A stretch of 64,000 nt of DNA from assembly GCF_028769735.1 (NCBI RefSeq), contig NC_088170.1, forward strand, positions 42,324,920 to 42,388,919, given 5' to 3'. This DNA comes from Zonotrichia leucophrys gambelii (lineage: Eukaryota; Chordata; Aves; Passeriformes; Passerellidae). The notes beneath the pieces were generated by a model. That model saw only the letters and a list, made by a program, of their open reading frames with translations. It was not told the origin of the DNA and ran no database searches. This document shows, one piece after another, positions 10,850 through 23,100 of the stretch (position 1 is the stretch's first letter; each line of letters begins with the position of its first letter). Both the position numbers and the translations under genes were made by a program.

Positions 10850-13271
10850 CCACAGTTCCAGCAAAGAAAAATGATTGCAATGTGTAGGCAGTCTCCAAAA
10901 TGAACAAGTAATATGAAATGTCTTTGTAGCCTGAAATACCACTATTGGGGCAAGGGAGCTCTTTTCCATATGCCACTGCAAATAGCAATTAGTTTAAGTA
11001 GAAAAGATTAGATCAGGTGCAGGTTTTGAAGTGACTTTTGGTGGGCAGAGGGAAAGGTCTCTCTTTTGTCAATTGTCTGTGTTAATTCATCAGGCATCTG
11101 AGGAATTTAGGGATATTCAAAGTTTTGTGCTTAGCCAACACAATATGACCTTGCTGGCATCCATGGACTGGACAGAGGTACAGGGCTTATTGGTGGTTGT
11201 GAGTCTGCTGAAGTGAAAGAGCACATAAGCAAGAAGCACACTATATATTTGTCTTCCACAGCACAGCTGTTTTGTAGGGGCTTTGTTGGAGAACTCATTT
11301 AAAAAAAAAGGCAGAATAAGCCCCTCCAGTGTGGAACTCATGGGCAAGCTCAGCTCAAGGGCCTGAAGGAGGAAGCTGAGGTGGCTGCAGCCATTCCCTC
11401 CAGCCTTGCAATGCTAGAGGTGACCTTCAGAAAATGACAAAGGAAGGGGGCTAGCACAACAGTGTGTGTCCCTGAGATAAAAGATGGTCTCAAATCTTCA
11501 AAAACCTCCTTAAAAGATTGGACTAACTTCTTGTAACCCTCTGAATCATGGATAGATACGAGTTCAAAGGACTAATGTAATATTATTATTACATGCAATC
11601 AAATGTTTAAGTTAAGAAATAGGAACTGAGTTAAGGGCAACCTCCCCTTATCAGCTTCCAAAGTCTGAAAGCAGGAATGAATTAATTAGGTAAATGTAAC
11701 AAGCTTAGGGGTATAACACACAGCAGCAGCTGAGTCAGCTTAACCATCAGCCAGTTATTGGGGTGAGATGTGCAGCTCAAGTACTACCAGATGACTCAAT
11801 TCACGTATCTTGGCAGAAGCAGATAAGCCTAAAGGGATGCCCAGAGGGAAATAGTGTCATAAATTGGCAAAGCAGAGAGTAATTCACCACCTTAAACAAA
11901 ATGTTGTCATCAAGGAAATTGTGCATTTAATTCATGTAGCAGTGGTCTGCCTTACCAGATAAAAGCGCATTTTGGAGGTTGGCTTTTTATATAAGGAGAA
12001 ATTAGTTTTGCCAGGTCTGGGCATATTTTATGTAACTGGCTTACATCAGGTCATGTACTCCATTTTCAGGAGATTCACCCAAATATTGGTGTCAAATAGG
12101 ATCACACTGGTCATGATGAGAGAGTAACAAGTACAGAGTGTGTATTCTTGCCCTTTTCCTTAGCTTCCCACAGGCAAGGACTCCTTCACAAATGAAAAAA
12201 TAAACTAAAATTCTTTTAAATACTGAAGATTAATTTGTATTGTGACTCAGAAACCCGTAATACATAATCAGCTCCACTACTGTAATGGATGTCTAAATGA
12301 CATATGCTAAAGACTTTCCTTCTATAAATTAGCTATGGGTGAGATGTGACTAATTGCAATAGGTTTCATTTAAGCACAGTCAATTAAATGGAGTTTAACA
12401 GTGGAGTTTAACAAAGGAAATTGTGTTTTAACAGGGCAGGTTTCAGCACAAGCATTTTTCCTTAGGTGATATAGAGTGCTTTTCAGAGAAGGACACTTAA
12501 GTGCATATAAAAATTATCTAAAAAATCGAGTACATTAGTGAATATTTTCAATTGAGTGGGAACCCGAAGAAAGCCTGAAGAAGGGAAAAGTGCAATATAA
12601 TTTGAATGAATCATTCCAGAGGCTGGGGATTTTATCTGTTTGCTAGAAAATTAAGGACACAACATCTAGAGGAGAATAGACAAGAAGCCTTTTTCTGGGC
12701 CTAGTTCTGTTGCCTTTCAACTACCTGAATTTGGGAAAAGCACAGAAAAGTCATAAACAACAACAACCTCAAACCAAGACAACCACCAGCTTAATATCTG
12801 TGAATACAAGGCAGTGGCAGTGTGCTGGCTGGAAAAAGCCATGCTGCCCAGGTCCAGCACAAGACTAAGAGCTAGGAATTTAGGATACACACAAATTAGA
12901 ATTTTCCTCTGCTTCAAGTCCACACCCTAAACACAAAACCCAAATAACTTCTGGATTTCCAGCTTTTGCATTCTTCTACAGTTCTTTTTTTCTGCATAAA
13001 TTTGTTTAAGTGCACAGCCCATGAGTGTTAATGCTCCTTCTAATTTTATCCTTTCACATATAAAGTTCCTGCAGAAAACCAGGCTGTTGGCTGCACAGCC
13101 CTCACACATTGCCATGGCAATGGACCAGTGATGTCAGACATGGGATTAGGAGTTTCCTGAGCTGAGGGGGAACCCTGGCTGGGAAGGAGAAAACTCCAAT
13201 CTCAACAGCTTCAACAATAGAAGCAGCAATTTCAAAAGCATCTAGTGAAGAACACTCAGTAGTAAACTGTG
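10848..13271. other. Nothing recognised
   Basis: AT-rich sequence with short ORFs only. A small TAATATTATTATTAC run sits near 11577-11592. No repeat family could be assigned. Confidence 0.5.
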
Positions 13272-13929
13272 CAGAAATGCCACTGCCTGCCAGAGCCCAG
13301 GCGTTCTGGAGCAGTAGTGAATGTGGGGAACTGCCCTGGCTGGGGGAGTGCCAAGGGCAGAACCTTAGATCTCACTGCTCCAGAGCAGCGCTCCGAGATG
13401 CCGCAGCAGGGACTGGGTGAAGAAGGCAGAGGAGACTCTGGCGGTGAAGCTCTAACCCGTTTATTGAGGTGGTAGGGGTACAGGAAGAACCAAGATTGAA
13501 AGGATCACAGACAGAGAAAGCCTGGAGCACCTCTGTGCAGGGGATTATAGAGCCTCAAAAAACAGGGGGTAGATATAATGGAACGACCAATAAGGTGACA
13601 CTCAGGGTGTGGTTTTGGAATAACAATTAATCAGGATAAAGGAAGGGGAGAAGGCTCAACAGGGGATGGGTCCATGGGATAACTGGCAGGGAACATTCTG
13701 GAACAAAGGGCAGGGTTGCCTGGACGGACAACGCAGAAGGGGCAGGGTTGCCTTGATAGGCAAGGAAGAGTCTAGAACAAAGGCAGGAGATAACCTGAGG
13801 GACACCTGGAAAGGCAGGCACAACTCAGGGAGGAATCAACTAGGGAAAACATGGGGGATAACAGAATATACCATTGAACATTCAGTTTAACCAGAGCAAA
13901 TGAAATAAACACAGACCGCAACACAGAAA
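13272..13929 (-). mobile_element. ERVK-type solo LTR, 646 bp, minus orientation, with 6-bp target duplication
   Basis: The LTR body is 13278-13923. On the minus strand it starts TGTTGCGGTCTG and ends GGCAGTGGCA. The hexamer CAGAAA flanks both sides exactly (13272-13277 and 13924-13929), as expected for class II (ERVK) integrases. A TATAAT box on the minus strand lies at 13544-13549 and AATAAA at 13460-13465, giving U3-R-U5 in minus order. U3 holds a partly duplicated GGGCAGGGTTGCC block (about 13709-13752). The first seven bases, TGTTGCG, also occur near the start of the LTR at 7.5 kb, which suggests a related family. No internal sequence is present. The 74- and 64-codon ORFs inside are incidental. 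Confidence 0.87.
13460..13465 (-). terminator. LTR polyadenylation signal (minus strand AATAAA)
   Basis: TTTATT on the plus strand lies about 80 bases from the TATA-like box at 13544-13549, which fits a short R region of the minus-strand LTR. Confidence 0.5.
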
Positions 13930-16900
13930 TGACCAGAAATTCAGTGTCAAAAATCTGTTGATTGAAAAGAATCTCAAAACAACTGGCATGGCAATAAATA
14001 AGTAAAATCAAAGGAGTTAACCTAGGGTTGCTTCAGCAGTAACAGTGACACTAGAGTCAAGATAATTTTGCCATCTTACCAAGGAATGCAAAATACAATA
14101 GCAGAAAATACAGCATCATTCACTTGATTATACAATTAGTATTTTCAGCTCCACAGGGAAAAAGCTGAGAGCAATTTTAGACAGATTATTCCCTTAGACT
14201 AAAAGTTCACAGTAAAAAAGACAATGTAGGACCTGCATGTGTGAATGCCCTTTAAAATAATCAGATACCTTAGCTTCTAAGTGTGGGAACATTGCAAAAC
14301 TGCAAGCAGCAACAGGGGACTTGACATCCAAAGACCTCTCCCAGTGATTACTGCAGAAAAGGAACAGATGTCAAGAACTGAGCCTGCTCCCAGCCTTTGG
14401 AGGCTGAGGCAGGACCCTCCCCAGCCCTTCAGCACAGCTTACCACAGTGCTGGACAGGCACTGCTGCTCTCAGTCACCTTCTTGAGGTGGCTGTGCTGAT
14501 GGCCTGGGGAAATCAGAAAATGAAATAAAAATAAAAATGGGGAAACAGCTATAGAGAACAAAAGATTGTAGAGGCCCAGAACAAAAGTTGAAACTGAGTC
14601 ATGCTTTATATGAGGGTGGTTTGCAACAAAATGAGCTGGTCCCTTCTCTAACCTTGAAAAGAGGGGACTGGGAGCAAAGTGTCCTGCTTCTCTCCTGCCT
14701 GGGTGGCCTTGCTCCTTCTTGGATGTGTTATTGCAATTGCTCACCTGTTTCTGTGCCTACCTGCAAGATCAGGATGCCTGTGAATCGGGAGAGCTCTGTT
14801 TGCTTCCTAGACAGGCAGTCTTGATGACTCATTTGTTGGACAAGGACAACGTGATAAGACAAAGGACCTCAAGCAATGTATTTAAATGGAAAATTAAATA
14901 AACTGAAGGATACATGTACACACACCCATCATGATTTCAAAGGTAACTTTAAAAAAACAGCACAAGAGTCAGTGCCTTTTCAGTGCTGGGCTGTGATTTA
15001 AGACATGTCTATACCCAGCAGGGAATATTGAGGCAGAGCCCTAAAACACCTATTTTCAGAGCTGAATGCTATATAATTACTAACTGGCCTTGCTTCAAAA
15101 AAGCATGAAGCACTTACACAAAGCCATCTATGTTGCAACTGGGACAGGAGCCAGTACCCTCATGTGTCCCTGTGTTGCTTTATGGAGACAGATCAGAGTT
15201 TCAGAGGTTGACCAGGGCTCTGTGCCCTGCTTTGTCGGGGGGACGTGCCTGATGAAAGACTTCTGAAACCACTGTTAAAAATCCGTGCTTTTGGAATGAA
15301 AACTCTATGTTGCTTAACTCAATTCCAAGTAGACCAGCCCATATTATTTTTGGTACGGGTATTGTAATGACTTCTAAGTGATTTGAATTGCTGCTAGAAA
15401 TTTTGTGCCTGTTTTACAACCCATAAACCTTGGGCTGTAAAACAGAAGCTATGATTCTAGTGGACAATATTTTCCTCGGCATTTCTGCTGCTCCTTTCAG
15501 TACCAGTGAACTGTGAAGAAGCCACAGTCCAGATTAACCGTGAGCCCTCTGCCTTGTTTTCTGCATTGTCTCTTGTGGTATTTTAGCACCTGACCTATAG
15601 ATGACAAATACGCATATTGCTGGAATGCACCTATGTGTTGCTGCTGATTCTTCGAATTTTACTGCTGCTACTTTATGTTCCCCAGAAAGAGGGAAGGGCA
15701 GCCATAGAAAATAATTTCGACATTAGCCCATACTTTTCAATAGCCTGGCTCCTTCTCCATAGTTGCTGGATTTTTACTTCTGCCATTCCCAGCACAGCAT
15801 TTTGTACGAATGCAGTCAATAAAATGAGCTGGCTGCACATCTAAATGAAAGCAACAGTGTGGGGTGTCAATGCAAAGTGTGCAATGAGAATTAACCCCCA
15901 AATCAGTGGGGCGGGAAGGGGACTCTTCGGAAGGAACTTCTGGATTTACTTTCAAGAATGTTGTTCTCTGAAATAGTAGGATGCCTCTAATGTCTTCTGC
16001 CTGTAGTAAATGTTCCCACATGGCACAAGTTATGTCAAAACTGTTCTTGAAGTTGTGGTTGCAGAAAAGGCATCTACTCATAATCACAGACCTTTTCAAG
16101 TGGTTTTGACCTAGTCACTAATGTTTTTACTGGAGTTCCTTGAATAACTTAGTCTTGCATTGTAACAAATGTCCTCACTTACAAGTTACTGGAGAAAGGC
16201 TGTGCCCCTGCAACTTGCCACAAAGAAGTGCACATGACAATCACACTGTGTCTTTGCAGCTGAAATGAGGGAATTGCAGAGATTCTACCACGGTAAAATT
16301 TAAAAAAAAAAAAAAAAAAACAAACCAGACATTTAGCCAAAAAAGTAAAAAGTGTGAGAGAAGGAATTTTAATGGCATTGAAATACACATCAGTCAGAGG
16401 AAAACGAGTCCATTTTATCAGCAAGGATTTTGTTACTGACAGCTGCCTTCTCTAACACTTTGCCATATTGAGAGCAAAATGAGACATCAAGCAAAAGCAG
16501 TTTTAACCTAAAATACTTGCTTATTGTGTTTTGAATCATATTTTCCTTGTGCCTAGTTCACTAAGTACAATTATTCTGCTTTGGAAGTCGTATGAAAAAT
16601 GATGGGGAAACTACAAACACTCCAGTATCAAGTGCAGACTCATGTCTACATGTTCACACTCGTGCTCTCTGGTGCTTTTTCCTTTTAATTATGTTATTTT
16701 TCTAGCAAGTAACAGATTACCTTACATGGATGTCAATTAGTCATCATTTTCCCACTGCAAATCTTACCATCTGTTCAAGATTTCTTAGGATTCCATGGGA
16801 GTTTTTAACAACTATTCGCAGGGCCAGACCTTCAAATGTTCAAAACCTGGTATGATTATTCCAGAGTTTAAATTAAGGTGGAACTTTGTAGAAGAAAGAC

Positions 16901-17069
16901 AGTCTCATCCAGCTGGAGCTAAGCATTAGTTTCAACTGAATATGTTTGAGGATAGAGACCTGAATTCTCATTAACTCTGGATGCAATAGTTTGGTATCTT
17001 TAATTCTTACTAATGTAGCCATTTTTCTCTTTCTGCCTTTACAAGCAACAACAACAATCAGTTTATTGC
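13930..17069. other. Nothing recognised; one hairpin and one A-tract
   Basis: No exon or repeat family was recognised. A hairpin at about 15412-15441 pairs TTTTACAACCC with GGGCTGTAAAA (10 of 11 positions). A 19-base A-tract stands at 16302-16320. Confidence 0.5.
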
Positions 17070-17135
17070 AGAGTGCTTACCATTTATAAAACACCATGTA
17101 CTGCACAAAGGTGAGTAATCACAACAACCTTGTGT
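17070..17135 (+). repeat. Possible MIR/CORE-type ancient SINE scrap
   Basis: GAGTGCTTACCATTTAT, a middle resembling the 'gcacttt' block, then AATCACAACAACCTTGTGTAGG follow the order of the MIR/L2-type blocks 'gagtgcttactatgt' and 'cctcacaacaaccctatgaggtagg'. The match is short and diverged. It is a recalled consensus match, not a search result, and chance similarity cannot be excluded. Confidence 0.4.
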
Positions 17136-20100
17136 AGGAAAGCTGATGCCATGTGCAGCTGCTTGTTTTGCTCCTCGTCACCCCTGTTCAGGGAAAAGCA
17201 ATAGGTGTTTTGAGTCCCAGATAAATTCCTGTAATGCTCCTAGGATGTAGTCACGCTCAAGAAACCCCAGAGTTTAATCAAAGTGTAATTAACTTCAAGG
17301 AAACCAAAGCAGAAAGATACAAGGTCTGATCATCAATAGTACTGATAAGCTCTAAACTTCATTAATTTCAATAATAGATGAAGTGTGCTCAGTCCCTTTA
17401 AAGATGTCAACTGTTGTGCAACTTTCTCAGTGCTGTTTAAAAAAAGCCTCCTGCTTTGTGCTGTTGATTAGTCTGATTCTTGCAATATTCTACTGTAACA
17501 ACAACCAAAAAAAGCATCCAAACAAAAGCTGCTGGTGGTTTTCTTGGCTTTGGCAATTTAACATAATAAAAGTTAAAAATGAAAGTCCAACTTTACTAAA
17601 TTATTTTAATAGATGAAATAAAATATTTCAGAAGGAATTCTTCCTTTTGGGTAAGAATCTGAAAATGCTCACAAACACCAGAAATTACTAATGCTGATAA
17701 TCCTGCCACTGTTCCAGCTGACTAAAAATAGAGGTCTGTGACAGCCTAAGAATGAAAACATTCAGTCAAAAGTTTGTAACTGCTAGTCATGGTTTCATCC
17801 CTTAAATAAATCATCAGTGCAAGGAATGATCAACAGTTCTGGAGGAGTAAAACTCATTCCCCTGACTGCCCAAGGGGAAGAGAAGGGCTGGCAGCCTGGC
17901 AGTGGGTGGTAGGAGGGAGGATGTGCAGCTGCTGCTACAGGGGCATGGGACACCACCAGAGGACCAGGAGCACACAGGGAGTAGTGGGAGCTGCACTGGG
18001 AAGGGAGATAGGGTCTTTTTGGCAGCCCCACCACCTGTATCTCGGGGAAGCTGCTAAGGGCCTTGGGCCAGTCACAGCTGGCAGAAGCACAGATTGCCTG
18101 AGACTGCTTGTTCTCTTCCAGGGCAGCTGGGATCAGAGGAGACTGTCCTGGCATATGGGACGTCCTTCATCTGGAAAACACCACCTCCATTCACTTTCTC
18201 TTCTCTTCTGCTACCTACTATACAATCATCTGATAAGACCAGCTGCAGCATTTTTATTTGCTAGGAATAGGTTGAAGATCTACTTCTCACAATTCAGGAT
18301 CATGTTGCTTTGGGGTTTGTTCCTCACTTCTTCTCCCACTTGCAACAACTTGCTTTCATTGGGAGCATGTTTTCATCCTGTCATACTTCACAGATCTCAC
18401 CGTCTGATGATGTTCAAGCTCTCTTGAACACAGTTAAAAGTTAACCCCCTCTTCAACTTTTTCCTCTCTATGTTTTTTAAAGACAAAAAAGTTATCTTTT
18501 TCTTTTTCTCCCCTAAATCAATAACTCTTTTAAAACCTGGGGTTAAACTTTCCAGTGGTGTAATCTTGTGCAACAGTCAAGGGTGGAGATATAAATATCA
18601 TAAAGTCCAAATTCATCACTGAATCTGGAGCACATCCACAAATTTAAAAGCCAGTGGGACACTCAGAGTAGAGATAAACACAGATGGACAAAAACATTGC
18701 CAAAGAAAAGGATTAGACAGGACCCACAAGTGACATGAGGAAATTATCAGATCAAGTGCATTTTACTCCCACAAATGACCTTGCTTCCCACCTCTTCCAG
18801 TAAGAGGAGGCAAGAAATTTGTTACCCCCCACTAAGAATTCCTACACCAGAGAATCTTTTAAGGGTGCAGTCAGTAAGTCTTGCCTGGCTTTGTGCTTCT
18901 GACTGACTGCTCTGTGACTTCCCAGTTGCTGTCACTCAGCTATGGGCAATACCAGAACTTCCCCTCTGAACTGTGTCCTAATTCCCGTGACTACTCTGGT
19001 CTGCTATGTGTCCTCTGCTAAAATAACCTGGCTCATTGGACCACATGTGCATGAACTTGCTTTTTTGTAATAAATCGTTTCACTGCATACACATAGATGA
19101 CATTCAAAAAATTCTGTTTTTCCTCTAATGAAAAGGTTTCTGGTGGTGGGTCTACCTGGCCAGCATCATTTGAGAATTATAAAATAAAAAGGAAGGAGCA
19201 TCATGATATTGCTCCCTCTTCTTTTTTGCATATCCCTGAGGGCTTTAACCCTGTGGGTATTGCAAAATATAAAAGGAAATATTTAAATTCTGAGACAGCT
19301 CATTCCCTAACCAATTCTCTTGCTTGATCTCAGTATCTGCCTAGTTAGAAAGCTACTATCAGCATACCTACTACAAGTGTTCACTGCCCTGAGAACAGGG
19401 AGTGATGCCTCCTGGAGTCAGCACCTAGCAACATGCTGGATGATGTTCTGCAAAGCTGAAAAGTCTGAACTGGTTTAAGCAACTCTTGCTGCCATTTCTG
19501 TCTGGAGCAGGCACTTGCAATGAATGTAGTAACCTAAACAGTACATGTGTGAGTCACAGGAAAAGCTTCAGATAAAGGTTCTTCATGTTGTGACACACTT
19601 TCCTATATTTAGACACAATGAATAATGCTTCAAAAGTTAGAAAAACTCAAGTAAGCTTGAAAAGGAAACCTCCAGGATGATTTTAAAAATTCTGCCTATC
19701 TGGGAAAAGCAGCCAGTGGTCCTTTTCCCAGGAGGTCAGCCATTAGAAAGTGGTGAGGTTAACACAGCAGTCTGCTCATATAGTTCAGATACTCACACCT
19801 GAGAGATACTTGTTACTCTGAGCCAGCCAGAATCCCCAACTTCACCTACTCTTTTTTTTTCTTTAGAGTTTTTAACTTTTTGTGAGCTTTTTGGTTGATT
19901 TTTGTTTGTTTGCTTGCTTGCTTTTTTAATGTTCTGTATTTGAAGATGTAATGAAATGTTGCAGTTGCTGCTTCCCATTCATTTCTGGGCATGGTTGATC
20001 CATACTTGCTTGTTTGTCAAGAAGGTGGCTGCATTCCGAAATCCCAATCCCCATTTAAAGTGGGCCCTGATTCCCTTTCATGCTCCTATAAAGCAGCAAT

Positions 20101-23100
20101 TGAAAAAGACTTTATAGGAAAGCCTTAGCAGAAAGCAGATCTGGGCCCTAAATCAACTGAAAACACCTATTTGTCAGGTAGCTAATCGAAGATTTTATAG
20201 CCATTTAAAAAAAACTTGTTATTTTTCTGCAGTCATCCAGGAATGTCATTAATAGCTCTTCACAATGGTGCCAAAGACACTTCTTGAAGGGATTTAATGC
20301 CCAGACCATTGCAAATCTGGTCTTTGTTTCCCCCTGTTCTCCATCCAGCAGCTATGAACAAAACAGACTTTGAAGCCTGCAGCATTAATAATCTGAGACT
20401 TATTACAGTAAGAGAGAGAGAAGGAAATAAATCCCTTTTTTTAGCACTCCTAACTCAGTGTAATAGCCCAAGAATGACAAGCTAAATATTACTCTGAAGT
20501 TATCAGGCTTTATTTCTCATGACAGATAGCAAGCAGCAGATTGCACTTTATCTTTTTAAGCTGACCTGACTGCAAACCAGGAATGCACAGAATGCCAAGG
20601 TCCTCCTTTCCCTCTGTGAAGACTCTCTCCGGGAGAAAAAGGGTATCATGGTGCAATATTTAGCACTTAGTTCTTGTAGTTCTTAGGGCAAAGACATGTT
20701 CAGAGCAAGCTGATTCCTTGGAAAAAAAAAAATCCAAAATAAAGCCATTTCTCTTTGCAGACCTGTGACGCATATGCACGTGTTGATTCTGGAGGCGAAT
20801 GCAGGGTTTGGTTAGGGAGAAGCACTACAAAAAAATCCAGACCGTCAACATGTCTCTGGAGCTGAGCTTTGATCAGCTTCCTTTACTGTCCAGTACAACA
20901 GCTGGTAACCACTAAAACATTTGAAATGATGTCATGAGATACAACAAGGATCAGCTCTGAGTGTAAGATGTTCAAATGCCTTTACAATGAAGACACTCCT
21001 CTCCCTGTCAAAGGCATATTGGGTTAATGACAAGGCCACACTTTATGGGTTCCTAAAGACTTTGCAAGTGGTCAAAATCACCAGGGATAAAAGTGTATTT
21101 TAATTTCTGTCTAACTACTTTTATTTATCATCTTACTCATAGTTGTATGATGATAAATTGTCAAATTTTTTGTTGTTTTTTTTACCCTGTATATTTCTCT
21201 CCCAATAGAAAAGCTGCCTAAAAATAACACGTCTTGTATATTTTCTCATATTTTAATCAGTCTGATACTTCAGTTTCTAGAGAAGGAAAACCAGCAGCAA
21301 ATAGAATTTAACACTGAAATACTGGGGGTGGAATCCATCAATAAATCATAGCAGTCTGCTGTAGGCAGGAAAAGGTGCTTTTGTTCCCCATTGGTTTGCA
21401 AGTTGTGACAACTTTTACTCTCCTTCCAATTTTACCTAACCAGGAAGACAGGCTTGTCCTTAGTTAGACATTAATTGTTTCTGAAGAAGATGAGGAACGA
21501 ATTCATGTGGCATCTGAATGCTGTATTCCTTCATTACTGGTATTTTGCAGCAGGACTCAGGGTAAAGGGCCTGTCATTCACCAATGTTGTCATCATGTCC
21601 ATCAAAATACGCAAACATCCAGATGGCTGCTTGCCTCCTGTTTGCCATGCTCTGGAATATTTTCTGCTGTTTCAAAGGTAGGCTGCAGGGACAGGGTTGC
21701 AGCATGCAAGCTCTGGGCTGGACAACTTGCTCATCATCCCACACTTTCACTTTTCTGCAAGGCTTCTTAGAGCCTAAGATCTTCTCTACAAGCAAAGCAC
21801 ATGCATTTTCTTAATTAATGCATTTAAAAGAACATTATGCAGAATTTAGATACCCATTTCATAACACTGACTTTCACTGTGCTGCAGAAAGAGCTTAATA
21901 GGATAGAGCAGAAACAGAGGGTAGCAGAATGGCCATGCAGCCTTTACTCAGTTTATCTGTAATGTTTTGTTATTACAAGAATACTTGGGGTTATAATTTT
22001 TTTCTGTGCTGGACTGATAGATCATGTTTTAGTCTTTTGTAAGATGTTGTTTAGATCCCATTTGGAAGGCTGTGGAGAAAATGCTCTTTTCATAATATAA
22101 CAATCAAATTTTTCTGTAAATATCTGCTGTCCTATTTATTCTTTTGGAATTAAATTCAAATTTTTAAAAATTAAACTTGCTGCCAGAGGAAGCAAAAAAC
22201 AGTTGCAAAAACTGTTTAAATAGGTACCATTTGTGAATATAAACAAATTCTGGGATTTTGTTTTTATCCAAACGCTTAAGTGGTTTCATAATTTCTGATG
22301 CTGTTTTTGAGTGTTTTACACAGAAATAGACCAAAGCATGTTGAAAGTACACATAAGAAGTGTTTTAAAATAAGGCTGGAGATCAGAATGGGAAGCTGTG
22401 AACACAAATTAATTACATGTATGTGAGTAGCAAAAGGGAGAGGGAGGTACTCACTCCACATTTGGAAATTTTAACAAATACCAGGCTGTCCTATGATCTC
22501 ACAGTCTGGAACTGTAAATGCAAGGAGAAAAAAATGATCAGTAGGATCTTTTGGATCAGGATAAGAGCCTTCAAAGAACATGACAAGGTAGATGTCTACT
22601 GAGTTCTAGTGGTGGTTCATCAGGCACCATGTCATCTGCATGCCTGCAGATTCTGCTGCTACTTAATGTCTATTTATGGGGCCTTTAAAGAGAAACCACT
22701 TAAAGATCAATAACTCACAATGGGGAAAAAAAAAGGCAAAGAAAGAGGCAGAAACATGATAAATACTGAAAAATGAGTGACAGCATGGTTGCTAAGTAAT
22801 GGACTAGACCCTACCTTAATGTAAAGCACTCCAGGTCTCCTCATTGCATTAAGCATGTTCCCCTGAGCTGAATCCCTCCCTGCCTGCTGCAACCACAACA
22901 TCATCTCTCTCTTTTGTATCTCCGTGTCTGGGTGACTCTGCATCAGCAACACAAAACATGGCAAAGACAGGTAAAATAACCTGCATTTCCAGATCCATAT
23001 GGGTGCTGTGGCTGAGGGTAACACCTGTGGGCACAGCCTGATCTGTCTCCTCTCTGCCCATGGTGCAGATGGTTGGCCACCCTCACACCAAGCAGTGGCA

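Noticed and set aside
10211..10903. 230-codon plus-strand ORF, the longest in the window
   Set aside because: It runs through the U3 of a minus-strand ERVL LTR and then a T-tract/(GT)n microsatellite, giving long F and C/V runs. It is an artefact of GC-rich and repeat sequence.
17950..17968. Second CTCF-like motif (CACCACCAGAGGACC)
   Set aside because: The GGGC half of the core is missing, so the match is much weaker than the one at 34286-34304.
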